Positions 37,730 through 49,900 of a DNA stretch of 64,000 bases are shown piece by piece. Position numbers and translations under genes: made by a program. Under the pieces are notes generated by a model. It ran no database searches, had not been told where the DNA came from, and saw only the letters and a program-made list of their open reading frames with translations. The stretch covers positions 12,738,001 to 12,802,000 of the forward strand of contig CP114485.1 of NCBI GenBank assembly GCA_027186245.1. Direction: 5' to 3'. Source of the DNA: Coriaria nepalensis (Eukaryota > Streptophyta > Magnoliopsida > Cucurbitales > Coriariaceae). Numbering within the stretch: the stretch's first letter is position 1; the number at the start of each line of letters is the position of its first letter.

Positions 37730-40700
37730 GTATCAAACAAATCCTAAGTTCAACTTCTCTTTTGATCCTTATGGCCATCTCAATACCATGATCCATATAG
37801 TAAGTAACCATCAAACTACCCCTCAAATTATCTCTTAGTGGAGAAATTAACTTGTGCCTCTCCCTGATCATATTGAGAACTTGGGCCCCTACTTGCTATT
37901 AGTAACATCGGGTCAAAACCTCATTAGTCAATCTGATTGGTATGTTGACACAAGCGCCTCTGCCCACATGACTTCCTATACCTCTGTTCTTGATTCAACT
38001 ATACTATATCATGGTAAAAATTCCATTGTTATTTCAAATTGAGCATTCTTATTTCTCATGTTGGCACTTGTTCTCTTTCCCCACACGTTGGTTTATTGGA
38101 TATCCTTATTGTTCTATATCTTACTAAGAATTTACTCTCTATTAGCAAGTTAACATCTGATTCTCCTCTTAGTGGCACTTTTGCTAATGACTCATTTACT
38201 ATTTAAAATCAGAGAACAAGTTAGATGTTGGCAATCAATAAATGAAAGCGAGGTCTCTATGTGCTTGAGAAGTGTCACTCGACTTTTATTTCTATGGTCT
38301 CTATGACATGCAAGACTTGGTCACATTAATAATTCAATTATTTTTTTATTGAATAAAAAAGGACATATTTCTCTTACATCTCTTCCCCCTACTATTAGAC
38401 TACGTGATGTATATCAACTTACTAAGAGTCATTGTTTTCCATTTATATCTAATAACCATCGGACCACTCATGTTTTAGATCTTATTCATTGTGATATTTG
38501 AGGCCCATCACTTACCTCATCTTCACTTTGTTTTGCATATTATGTTTTATTAATTGACAAGTTTTTATATATTTTTTGGCTATATCCTATGAAGCGCGAA
38601 TCCAATGCTTATGATATTTTTCTTAATTTTCATAATTTTTTGAAATGACAACATGTATGCAAACTTAAGGTTTTTTAAAGTGACGACAGTACCGAATTCA
38701 CAAGTAATCGCTTTCAGACTCATCTTCAATATCATGGCATTCATCATTAAATATAATACCTTTATATGCCTTCTCAAAACGGACGGGCTGAGCAGAAACA
38801 TTGCCATGTTACGGAAATGGGCCTTGCTCTTCTTTTTCACTCTCAAGCTGTAACTCATTATTGGCCTGACGCTTTTAACACGACTACTTCTATCATCAAT
38901 CGGTTGCCAATGTCTTTACTTAGCAATATTTCTCCTTTTAAAGCTTTATATGGTGTGGCCCCTACATACTTTAATTTCCATCCCTCTAGTTGCTATGTAT
39001 TTCCATGCTTCCTCGACCATATGCCTAACAAGCTCTCACCGTGAAGTATTCTTTGCATCTTTCTCAGTTATAACACCACTTATAAGGGTTTTTAGTTTTT
39101 GATGTGGCATTTTTCTACATCTATATTACTCGACTTGTTTAGTTTGATGAGCTATGTTTTCCATTTTGCAAAAACTCTACTGCTCGACCTTTCTCCGCTT
39201 TGGATTTCTCAGTTTTCTCCGAGCCCACTCGTTTCGGCCCATTGTCAACAATTTATCTAGACTTGGTAATGCCTCTAGACCGGGTTTCCTCTTAAGACCC
39301 AGCTACTATGTGCTATGGGTCTTGCTCCCTCTACCCAGACCCGACTGCAACTTGCCCAGACCCTTGCGAGTCTGTTATTCTCTTGCCTGCAGCCTCATCC
39401 ACTCAAAACTCGATCACTGTTCCAACTTTGTCGCTTGCTTCTACTACTCCAGCGCCACTCTTGAGTGCTTCTCATGGTTATTATATGGTAACTCGTGCTA
39501 AATTCAATATATTCAAGCCTTAACGTTTAGCTTTGCTCACCGCTATTTATGCCTCTTGTCTTCTTCACTCGTTGCTTACTCATTTTGAGCCTAAAAGGTT
39601 TAAGTTGGCGGCTAAGAGTCCAGCTAGGCTTTATGCCATGAATGACAAAATTCGTGCTCTTCAATCCAATGAGATATGGACTTTTGTTCCCCATCTCACC
39701 AACACGAATATTATTTATTCTAAATGGGTCTTTCGCACCAAATATATGTCTGATGGGTTCATTGACAGCTATAAGGCTCGGTTGGCCGCTAAAGGCTTCA
39801 CTCAAATTCTAGATCTCGATTTTACCGACATTCAATTTGGTGGTTAAAGCTGCTACTATTCGTGTCGTTTTTTCCCTTTCCGTCACGAACTATTGGTCCC
39901 CCTATCAACTCGATGTCAAAAATGCATTCCTTAATGGTTTCCTTCATGAGAACGTGTACGTGAAGCAACCCCTCGGTTACATCGATCCCGGTTTTCCGCA
40001 TCATGTTTTTAAGTTTCAAAAAACTCTTTATGGACTCAAGTAGGCTCCTCGATAATGGTTTCATCAGTTTAGCACTTCCCCCTCTCGTCTTGACTTCTCT
40101 TGCAGTCAAGCCGATATGTCTTTCTTCATCCTTCACAATAATGGTACTATTCTCTACCTTCTTCTTTACATAGATGATTTCATTGTTACTCATAATAATC
40201 CCACTCTCATTGGTCAGTTTATTCGTCAACTCAACACCGAGTTTACGGCCAAGGATCTTGGCTCATTAAATTATTTTGTTACTCTCAAAGTCATACCTAC
40301 CAATGATGGTTTGTTTGTTAGTCAAGCCAATTATGCTTAGGATATTCTTGTACATGCCCAATTACTTGAGTGCAAATCGGCTTCTACGCCCATGATTATT
40401 GCTCAATGTTTATATCTTAACGGGGCTTTATTCTCGGATCCTACGCTCTACTATTCTCTTGTTGAGGCTTTATAATACTTAACCATTTCCCATCCGGACC
40501 TTTTCCACTTTGTGAGCTCTATCAATCAATTTCCTCACGCTCCCACTAATGACCATTTTCAAGCAGTTAAATGGATTCTCCGTTATGTTAAGGGAACTAT
40601 CAACTTTGGCCTGTCTTTCATCCGTTTCTCCTTCATCAAAGTTGTTTGGCTTCGTAACTTGCTCTGTGATCTTCGGGTTATCTCTACTCACTGGCCGATT

Positions 40701-40949
40701 TTTCTTTGTAGCAATAAAAGTACTATTTTTCTTAGCTCCAATCTTATTTCTTACAAGCGTACTAAATACATTGATCTGTATTATCACTTTATTCATAAAC
40801 TTGTTATTGCCGGCACTCTTACAACTCTACATATCTCCTTTGATCTTCAAGTCACAAACATTTTTCCTAAAAGCATCTCTCGATCTATGTGTCTTTATTT
40901 TGTTCCAAGTTTTATGTCTCCTCTAATCTCACTCTTAGCTTGAGGGAGA

Positions 40950-41132
40950 TGCTAAGACTATTCCATGATTCCATCTTTATCTCAAGGGATATGCATATAT
41001 ATTCTTACTAATTTGTTTCCTTGAATTTAGTAAATTTTATTGTAATTTATTTTCCTTATATTACTTATATTTCTCTATATAATACACACAACCCACCATA
41101 AAGCTTTGAGTGGTTTTTACTAAATATTCACA
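40950..41132 (+). repeat. Right LTR of the copia element
   Basis: 183 bases, beginning TGCTAAGACTATTC and ending ATTCACA. It differs from the left LTR by many substitutions and small indels, which implies an old insertion. It ends about 360 bases beyond the stop codon of the minus-strand HIPP gene. Confidence 0.9.
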
Positions 41133-41492
41133 GTATTTATATCTATAATTAAATATTATCTTTAAGAAACATGGGAATAATTTTAGATTAATTCAATTCC
41201 GCATGGATGTTTTAAGGGTACCAAAGACATAAGCCTTGGATTTTGGTTCACACCCACATATTATTACAACCATCGATCTGAAGTACGCACATATTGATAT
41301 ATAGAAAATTGCAAAACCTAGAAATTATAGAAAACAAGAATAAGAACTCAAAAGGGGGCGAAAGGTAGGTTACAATTACATAAGCTTGAGTTTGAATCCA
41401 AACGGATATCTGTCTAAACGCCGTTGTACTAAACAGATAAGATGATCCAACTCCAGTTTGACATGCAGATATTAAAAGAGTGGGAATTAGTT

Positions 41493-44400
41493 TTACATAA
41501 TAGAGCAAGCATTAGGGTTTTCATCACTGAAAATCTGAGGAGGTGGATACATTAATGCATATTCCGAGTAATATTTGGAAGGCCAGTACTCAGTTTTCTT
41601 GATATCGCTCATCTTCTTATCCTCATCTTCACCTTCACCTTCTCCTTCTTTCTTTCTTTCTTCTCCATCTTTCTTCTCTTCTTCTTTCTTCTCTACGACT
41701 ACTTCTTCTACCTTCTTTTCTTCTTCCTTCACAATGGAAGCTTGCTTTCTAGTTTTCTTGTACACATGCTCCACCAGCCTTGTGGGTTCTATCACTCCTT
41801 TTACTACTACTTGATTGTTAGCCATGTCGGTTTCCACTGATTCTACACCTGATCAATGCATTTTGTAAATTAGATTTTGGAAAAATTAACATTTAAAGAA
41901 GAGACTAGTCATTGAATATGCATATCATGTTATTTATGATGTAAGAAACATTCCCAATTATTAATAAAAAATGGAAAAAAAAAATTAAAAAAAAAAAATA
42001 TATATATATATAAGTGAAAAAGAAAATTACCTTGGATTTTACGGATCCGCTTCTGTAAAGCTTGAGCACATGCTTCACAATGCATTTGAACTTTTAGCAC
42101 CACTGTTATAACAGTAGGTGGCTGACAAACAAAATAGACCAAAAAAAAGAAGTTGTTGTTCAGAGAAAAATGATACGAGTTAGAAGACAACTCTAAAAAG
42201 TTAAAATTGTATACTTAATTTGTTTGTTTCGTAGAAAATATAGTCGGAAAAAATGAGAGTTGTCCCACTTTGATTTTTTGTGTTCAATGCAAGAACACCC
42301 GTGAGCCTGTATGTACGTGGACTAGCTGCTTCATTACAATGATATCAACTTGTTTGGAAGGTGTGTTAAATGTTACTTAATTAATACTTAATAGGGTAAG
42401 AAGTCTAGTTCTAATTACCTCCTTGCTATCTCGGATTAATCCTTTATTTTATTAAATGAGTTTATTTATTTAATGTGAAATTATTAGATTTTAAATAAAA
42501 AGATTTATTATAATCATAAATTTAGATTAATCCGGATTCATTCCGCATAATATCAACCCCAATATCATCATTGCTTATAGTATATTCATTTATGCAGTCT
42601 ATAAATTTTTTTAATGTCAAATACAATGATTATAGGTATTATTACCATTATTATTAATTTATGACAGTAATAATTGGATGTAAAGTGGATTTACATCTTA
42701 TCTCAATGTCCGTACGTACCCACTTGCTTGGGAAGTGTTTTTGTATACACATGGTGGTGGGGAGGAGACTGAATTTACTGCCTTCGTATTGTTATTTTCA
42801 TGTCAGTAGATATAATAGGGAGAGAAAAAGAAACCAGTGATTCACATGACCAATCTCTGCACCAAAGGGCAAGTGAGGTAAGTGGGTCAATGTGTGCATA
42901 AGGCTGCCCTAAGATGTAGGGAGGCAGCTCTTTCAACTGCACTTAAGAGTGCATACTCGAAAATCTAAATTGTTAGATTTTTATGTGGGAACTCACTAAG
43001 ATTAATGGTGTAGATTTTTCTCAAGTTCCTGCATTCTAAGTGCAATTGAGAAAAGATGGATCCGGAAAGGAATACTAGAATGTCTTGCTTTTAATGTCAT
43101 GGCCAAATACGTATGTAGTTTTAAGTTTTTCTTATGAGATTGTTAAAAAGGTGTATAAATGAAGCATGATTAAAGAAATAACAAAAATAAATGAATAAGT
43201 AGTGATGATCTTAATTAGTTACCTCCTCCTTCTTCTCTTCTGTTGGTGCTGGTTCTTTGCTTTCTTCTTTCTTTTCCTCTTCGGGTGGTTTTGGCAATGG
43301 AGAAATCAACTCAACTTTTCTTCCACTTTTCTTTTGCAATCTCTCACAAATCTTTAGTGGGTCCGCCGTTTTCCCTTTCACCACCACCTTGCTCGCCTTG
43401 CTATCCGCCCTCACCTCCTCCACACCTTCAATCATGTCAATATAAAAAAAAACATCCCAAATCTCTTATTATTACAATTTGGACCACAATCTTCATCATA
43501 GTAATGATTGTTTCTTTTTCTCTATAAAAATACGTGCAAAACATGAATCCTCCAAGTATATAAATATTTATTTGTTTATTTATTAATTTACAAGTATTAT
43601 AGGAAATTAGGAAGAAACCAAGAGTCCTAACATATGTACTTACACTAACATATGTATTTTTTACATAGTACCAAGTTAAGGATCTCTTGCTCCTCCTAAC
43701 ACGATTAAAGCATTCGTAAAAAGGAGAGAGCTAAGAAAGTAAAAGAGAAGATAAAGTAGAGAGTAAAAGGAAGTAGAACTAACCTTCAAAACCTTTCAAA
43801 GCTCTAGCAACTTTCCTAACACAAGCTTCACAATGCATGTCTACTTTGAAAACAATCTCTGCTACCTCTTCTTCCTTCTTCTCAGCTTCCTTCTTCTCTC
43901 CCCCATCTTCTTTCTTTTCTTCCTTGCTTTCTTCCTTCTTCACCTCCTCCTCCTTCTTCTCCTATATAAAAGTCACAATAACTTCAACATCCATGTATTT
44001 ATATTTATAGAATGACCGGTTATTAGACGATGAACAAAACGATATACGTCGGATTAAGAAGTAGTGACTTAGTTACCGATCTGTACAAGAAATTCTCACA
44101 TGTCTAGTACTTTTGTTGGTCTAATTCTCTAACACTTTATTAAATTACCAATTATGACTTAACAAGTTTAAAAAGTGACCTTCCAAACAAGAAACAATAC
44201 AATTAATGAAATGTTGAGCAAGAAAGGGAATGAGAAAAGCATACTTCACCCATTAATGTGATGAACTTAAAAGACCCTGCTCAAAAAATGCATCAATATC
44301 AAGAAGTTTATGAAAGCTGTGTAATAGCCTTCAATGGCGGTTGCCTCTTAGTCTTAGGCTTCGGCTTCAACTTCAACCTCAAACTCTCTCTCTCGCTCTC

Positions 44401-44629
44401 GCTCACGCTCAATGCGGTTGTGTGGAGACGAACAAGAACACTTAAGTAATGTGGGGGATGATTCTGAAAATCTGACGTGGAATTATTTAATATACAATCG
44501 ACAATAGTCCGTAGCTGACTCAGCATCCCTTGATACTCGGGATGTTGTATAATAGTAGTATTCACATTAAAAGAATAGTACAAAAAGGTCTTTAAGGGAA
44601 AGACTTACCAATTGCTTCGAGTTCGACAT
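41493..44629 (-). CDS. HIPP: Heavy-metal-associated isoprenylated plant protein with two HMA domains
   Basis: HIPPs bind metal ions through HMA folds and are tethered by a farnesyl group. Five exons, 44629-44609 (MSNSKQL), 43961-43784, 43425-43223, 42121-42031 and 41848-41493, join in phase to 282 residues. A Lys/Glu-rich leader precedes HMA domain 1 (VFKVDMHCEACVRKVARALK, with the CxxC pair) and a Pro/Glu/Lys linker leads to HMA domain 2 (TVVLKVQMHCEACAQALQKR, also CxxC). A very acidic-basic low-complexity stretch follows, and the protein ends NPNACSIM, where CSIM is a CaaX prenylation box. The layout resembles the Arabidopsis At5g50740/At5g63530 group. The 21-base first exon is the least certain part; a different leader exon is possible. 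Intron 3 (42122-43222) contains a notable hairpin. Confidence 0.9.
42918..43065. repeat. Imperfect hairpin inside HIPP intron 3
   Basis: The segment 42925-42968 (containing CAACTGCACTTAAGAGTGCA) pairs with 43011-43060 (containing TGCATTCTAAGTGCAATTG) across a loop of about 42 bases. Only small bulges and mismatches interrupt the stem. The size is right for a MIRNA-like precursor, but it could equally be a small fold-back transposon. No known mature microRNA was recognised in it. Confidence 0.6.
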
Positions 44630-44639
44630 GAATGATGAT

Positions 44640-47600
44640 TACTCTCCAACATGTCACATTGTGTAAGGGGTAGAGACAGCTCACTATCTATAAGTTAGTT
44701 GGAAAAAAATAAATGAGTAAATGTAATAAAAATTAAGAAGTCTTATACATCTACAATATGGTGATGCTCTAAACCTAGGCAATTTCGGAAAGGAAAAAAA
44801 AAACTTAAATTGGATTATAAATTTTTTTAGTTTTTATTTTTCAAAAGAAAGAATCTCGAAAGCTCTTTATCTTCCGAGGATGCTTCTCAAAGACGACGCC
44901 CAAGAATTTTTTGGGGTGTGGCCGGTTTTGGCACTAGTTTAATTGAAGTGTCTTAAATATTTTTAGCATGTTTGAAATATCTAAACTAGTCTGATTTATT
45001 CGGGGATGACCAAAAAAAAAACATGAATATGACACAAGATACGTATACCTGTATATTAATTTACGGTTGGGACTAAATTTAATGGTGAGATTCGATGCAC
45101 TCTAAGTAAATTCGAACATGTCATGAAAAAAATTTTTAGATGTACTTAACATATAGTGATTATAACTATATATAGACTCGATATGATATAACGGTATATG
45201 ATCATGATGTTATATGTGGGGCTATGAGCGGAGACAGAGTTGCCGCCAACCTCAATTTTACCAAATATTATGAAAATTAAAATTTTTTATATTTATTAAA
45301 AATTTTATAAACCAATCATTAAATTTTTTATTAGAAATCTATTTTTATTAAAAAAAATATTTTTATCCACCCTAATTTTTATATAATAGTTTTTGCTCAT
45401 CCTAAAGTTTATTTTCGAATTTGTCTCAAATGGAACTAATATTTATAATTATAATTAATTAGTTTACGATAAATTGAGTTTAACAAAAAATTCATATATA
45501 TCATGAGGATAGGACTAGAATTCTTCAATTTTTACAATCATCATTTTTTCTTGTTAGGTATGATCCATGATGGGCATGCATGAACAAATAAATGTGGTTG
45601 TGGTTTTTGTAAGTGTAGTGAAAATTTAGTTTGCAAAACATGAATACGACACAATATATGTATGACATATATTGTTATGGTCGGGAGTAATATGCTTCTT
45701 TCTTTCTTACTCTCATGTGGGTGGGTTTGTGGGGATAGAGTGAGATGGTAAAGGCCGGACGGTGTGCCCACAACCTTAATTTTGGATTCCAATTTCCAAG
45801 TGACCTAGCCAGACGAAAAGGGTAACTACGGCATGGTCGGTCAGTCCCAGTATACTATGGCCTCACCTAGCTCTGTGTAGTATTTTCAAGATGAAAAAAA
45901 AAAAGAAGGGTAAAATAATCAGGTGGGACCCATTTTGGGACAAGAATTGACGTGTCATGATAAGGTTGTGTTATCATCATCTGGTCTCCAAAGAAATCAA
46001 AGCGATATGAGAAAGAAGGGAAACAAAAATTGTTTAGAAAAGGAGGAACTGTGAGGTGTTGATTTATAAGTATACATTGTAAACTGAGAAGGTAAAGAAT
46101 AGTAAATAGTAGGGATGAACAAAAGTGATCCACTCTAACTAATTGTAAATCCAGTATAAGTGTTGTTAGAATTTTTTAACTGAGTTTAGCATTAATCTAA
46201 AAACGAACTGTATAATAGAAGAGGTGACAAGAGAAGGCGTAGTTGAAATAATTAGTAAATAATGCAGTATGTAAAGGAGAAGGAATAATGAAAAGAGATA
46301 AGGAGAAGGTGATGAACTTTCTGGATGGATCAAAAGATTGGTTCTCAAGTTTGATCAAAACAGAATCCTGCAAAGTAGAAGAAGCCCACACTATCTCCCA
46401 CTCTACATGTATATGACTGACTATACATAACCATATTATTTCTAGTGGTGTCCACTATTTTTTTGTTGTTTTATGTTTTACTACTACCTTTTTTCCATAA
46501 AGTTTCGTCATAATTCTGATCATAATCAATACCTTCTGTGCATAATACAGCCACCAGTTCATGCATTATGATATTAGATAACTTCAACTTTATGTCACTT
46601 AAATTGGAAGTAAGTGAAATTCGAGGTATGAGAAAGACAAAAATAAGAAAGCCATTAATAATTGAGTGGTGGGTGTGAAAGAGTATTAGTATTTCAATAA
46701 TTTAACATATTATTAGAATATAAATTTTGGGTATAAATAATGCTTAACTTTCATTTTATTATTTCAATATATTGTATGCTTATATTTGGTCTTGTTTGTC
46801 ATTCTTTTTTTTTGTACATATTTGAGGAATTGTTAATGATTCTTAATGTTATATGCTTATATTTGAGCTTATTTATTATCTATTTATACATAAAAGACTC
46901 AAATTATTATGAACTTGCACGTAATATTATGAAGTTCCTGTGTGAGAGAAATATTAAAGATTTTTATTATCGATCATTCTTTTTTTTTTTTTTTTGTTTC
47001 AAAATATTATCGATCAATCAAGATGTCATATGAGCATTTTGAATGTTAAAATTTTAATAATTTGAAAAATATAGAATTCTATATAATTTTTCAATAATTG
47101 AAGAGTCTTTTCTTGTTTTTTTTTTTTTTTTAAGTTGAAAAGACATTGGTTTGTTGTTTGGAAATTGACGAGGGATATGTGTTGGGATTGTTTGGTCAAT
47201 AACTTTTCCCAAATAAGAGTTGCGTGGGGAAGTGGATGGACCATGATTTTAACCCGAAGGTCGGAGGAAAGAGACCTTCACATTTAGACTAGTAATTGGT
47301 CGGAAAATAATATTGTCATGCTTAAATAGTTATACATGAATGTTGATCCAAAAGCATAGGAAAGAATCCAAAATGAGAATTGACTTTTCTTCTTAACGAA
47401 ACTAATCATGCAGATCACCATGCACACCAGTACAGTGCTTACATGTGGGAAACAGAAATGAATTGATACAAATTATGTGTTTCAATAAATTTTATGTGTT
47501 TTTAAGTTCACAACTCAAAGCACTAATGTATGAACATCATAATTTCTTGAAGTATCTGTCCATGTTACTCTTCATTCACATGCTTGTCTTTTTGCAATGT

Positions 47601-47660
47601 TCAATTGGCTTAATTTCTCTTATTGGTGTGAATAAATCCAATTTCACTTAAGTGTTTTGG
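44640..47660. other. Intergenic region, HIPP promoter side
   Basis: AT-rich; no supported gene. The open frames here are short and compositionally biased. Confidence 0.55.
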
Positions 47661-47669
47661 ATCTTGATT

Positions 47670-49900
47670 TGTCACTTTAATCTGAGAAACTTGCTACCCT
47701 CACTAATGCTAGCGACGATGAAGAAAAGGATTTCTCTGATGCTTGGGAAAGATCGAATAGACTTAGCCTTATGTTTATGCGAATGAGTGTAGCAAACAAC
47801 ATTAAATCTACTATTACCAAAATAGAAAGTGCTAAGGCATTCATGAAATTGGTAAAACAGCATGTCCAAAATTGTTGATAAGTCGCTTGTTGGGACATTA
47901 ATGGCTAACCTAACTACCATGAAATTTGATGGTTCTTGTAGCATGCATGAGCATGTCATTGAAATGACGAATATTGCAGCAAGACTTAAGTCCTTGGGGA
48001 TGGATGTGGATGAGAATTTTCTCGTGCAATCTACCATAAATGCATTACCTTCTGAATGTGGTCCATTTCAAATGACCTATAACATCATGAAAGATGAATG
48101 GAATGTGAATGAACTTAACACTATGCCAGTTCAGGAGGAAAGAAGCTTAAAAATCAAGGAACTCATTTTGTTCATCTCATAAGCAATCAAGGAGCTGAAA
48201 ATAAAGCGAAAAGAAGGTTTGGAAATGGCAAGCAAAGACCATTTAGGATTAATGAGTCATCTATCCAAATCCACAAGAAGGAACATAAAGATGATAAGTA
48301 TCATTTTTGTGGGAAATCTTGACACTTTCAGAAAGATTGTCTGAAACATAAGGCATGGTTCGAAAAGAAAAGTAATTAGTAGTGCTTTTGTATGTTTCGA
48401 ATCCAACTTACCAAAAGTTTCTTATAGTACTTGGTGGATTGATTATGTACCACTCATGTTTTAAATATGATGCATGGATTCCTTACAACTTGAACAATAA
48501 ATCCAAATGAAATATTTGTATTTATGGGAAATCGAGTCAAAAATCCAGTTGAAGTCATTGAAACTTATCGTTTAATCAAATATCATTTATATCTATTTCA
48601 AATGTTTAATGGACCTTTTATTCTTCATAATTTGGTGTCTTTATCTAAAGTCGATTCAAATGGATATTTTTTTAAATTGAGAATGGATATTTTGAGTTTA
48701 TGTAAGCAAAATCATTTCATTGGTTCTGGTATTCTTTGGGATGGTTTATACAATTTCAAACTTAATAATATTTTGCTGAAACTCTATTAACCTTGCATCA
48801 TATGAACTAAATGTGATTGAGTAAACCAACATTTTGCTTACTTATCTTGGTCATATAAACGTTTGGGTCATATTTCTGAAGAAAGATTGAGAAGATTGGT
48901 AAAGGATGATATCCTTCCAGACTTGGATTTTACTGATCTTGGTATTTGTGTGGATTGTGTTAAAGAAAAATAGACAAAACACACAAAGAAATGAGCCACA
49001 AGAAGCACACATCTTCTCTTCTTGAAATAAATATCATTGATACTTGTGGGCCTTTTAATTTTCCATTTTTTGGTGAAGAAAAATACCTTATCGCTTTTAT
49101 CAATGACTTTTCACAATATAGATATGTCTATTTATTATATGGATAATCTCAATAAGGCAGTTCCTAAGACTTGTATTGAACTGTGGACTGGTAGGAGATC
49201 CAGTTTAAGGCCGCTGCATATTTGGGTTTACTCGGCAAAAGTAAGAATCTATAATCAAGAAATTAGATCCAAGAACAACCGGTGGTTTCTTTATTAGTTA
49301 TCCAAAAAAATCAAAATGGTATAAATTTTATTGTCCTAAATATAGTACAAGAATTGTTGAAATGGAAAATGATAAGTTCATCAAGAATGTTGAAAATAAT
49401 AAGAGTCAAGAACCATGAAATGTGGTGATTCAAGAAGATAGGATGCAAGTTCATTTGCCCACCATAACTTCTTCTAAAGTTGTTGTGTCTCCAATTGTTG
49501 AACAATTGAACAATAGGCAAGAACAAGAAGTAAATGATCAAACAACCCATAATGAAGATAACAGACGACAAGTTATGTGATTTGGGATAGAAATAATTTA
49601 GGATATGTCACAAGGATTATTGGGATTATCTCGGAAAGCGTATATTAATAAAGTTGTAGAGAGATTTAGAATAGAAATGTATGAAGTAGTTCATCATTGG
49701 ATGCATAACTTTATTTCAGTCAAGCTGCTAAAAATTTATTGTGATAATTTTATAGCAGTCTTTTTCTCCAAAAATGACAAGTATTCCAAACAGAAGTTGA
49801 GAAAACAAAAAGTGTTTATGGAATGCATTAGCACCAATCTTATGATTGGTATCCCGTAGACTAAAGGGATTTCCCCCAAAGACATTTAATGGACATGTCA
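47670..49900 (+). mobile_element. Ty1/copia relic with gag
   Basis: A UBN2-type gag fragment runs from about 47690 to 48165 (DAWERSNRLSLMFMRMSVAN, then TLMANLTTMKFDGSCSMHEH) with a frame change near 47878. A CCHC zinc-knuckle remnant follows near 48303 (YHFCGKS then HFQKDCLKH). Shreds of GAG-pre-integrase and integrase follow (48840-49130), then near 49600 a late RT/RNase H piece (LLGLSRKAYINKVVERFRI) and DNFIAVFFSKNDKYSKQK near 49745. Most of integrase and RT is deleted. No LTR pair was found. It is unrelated in detail to the other two copia copies, since this one keeps gag while they do not. Confidence 0.85.

Larger units (their letters stand above)
37545..41132 (+). mobile_element. Ty1/copia LTR element with both LTRs, lacking gag
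   Basis: Two direct LTRs flank a degraded pol region, and a 5-base target duplication GTATT lies at 37540-37544 and 41133-41137. A primer-binding-like site (GTATCAAACA) follows the left LTR at 37730, and a purine-rich tract (TTGAGGGAGA) precedes the right one. Inside, in order: protease (WYVDTSASAHM near 37940), integrase pieces (LDKFLYIFW-like region near 38550, then NGRAEQKHCHVTEMGLAL near 38780), reverse transcriptase (KWVFRTKYMSDG near 39725, VKNAFLNGFLHENVYVKQPL near 39920, LLLYIDDFIV near 40160) and RNase H remnants to 40900. Only about 120 bases separate the primer site from the protease region, so gag is missing. Many stops show it is inactive. Confidence 0.92.

Noticed and set aside
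39154..39523. Two overlapping open frames of 115 and 71 codons
   Set aside because: They lie within the copia pol region linking integrase to reverse transcriptase and are chance frames in that relic.
41575..41814. Ser/Phe-rich plus-strand open frame
   Set aside because: Complement of the Lys/Glu low-complexity part of the HIPP exon.
44308..44583. 91-codon minus-strand open frame in intron 1 of the two-HMA HIPP gene
   Set aside because: Its Ser/Glu and Lys/Pro repeats come from a CT/GC microsatellite; no family resemblance. It might still be part of an alternative leader.
45541..47244. Several 60-97-codon open frames
   Set aside because: Phe/Leu/Ile-rich readings of T-rich DNA without motifs or gene structure.
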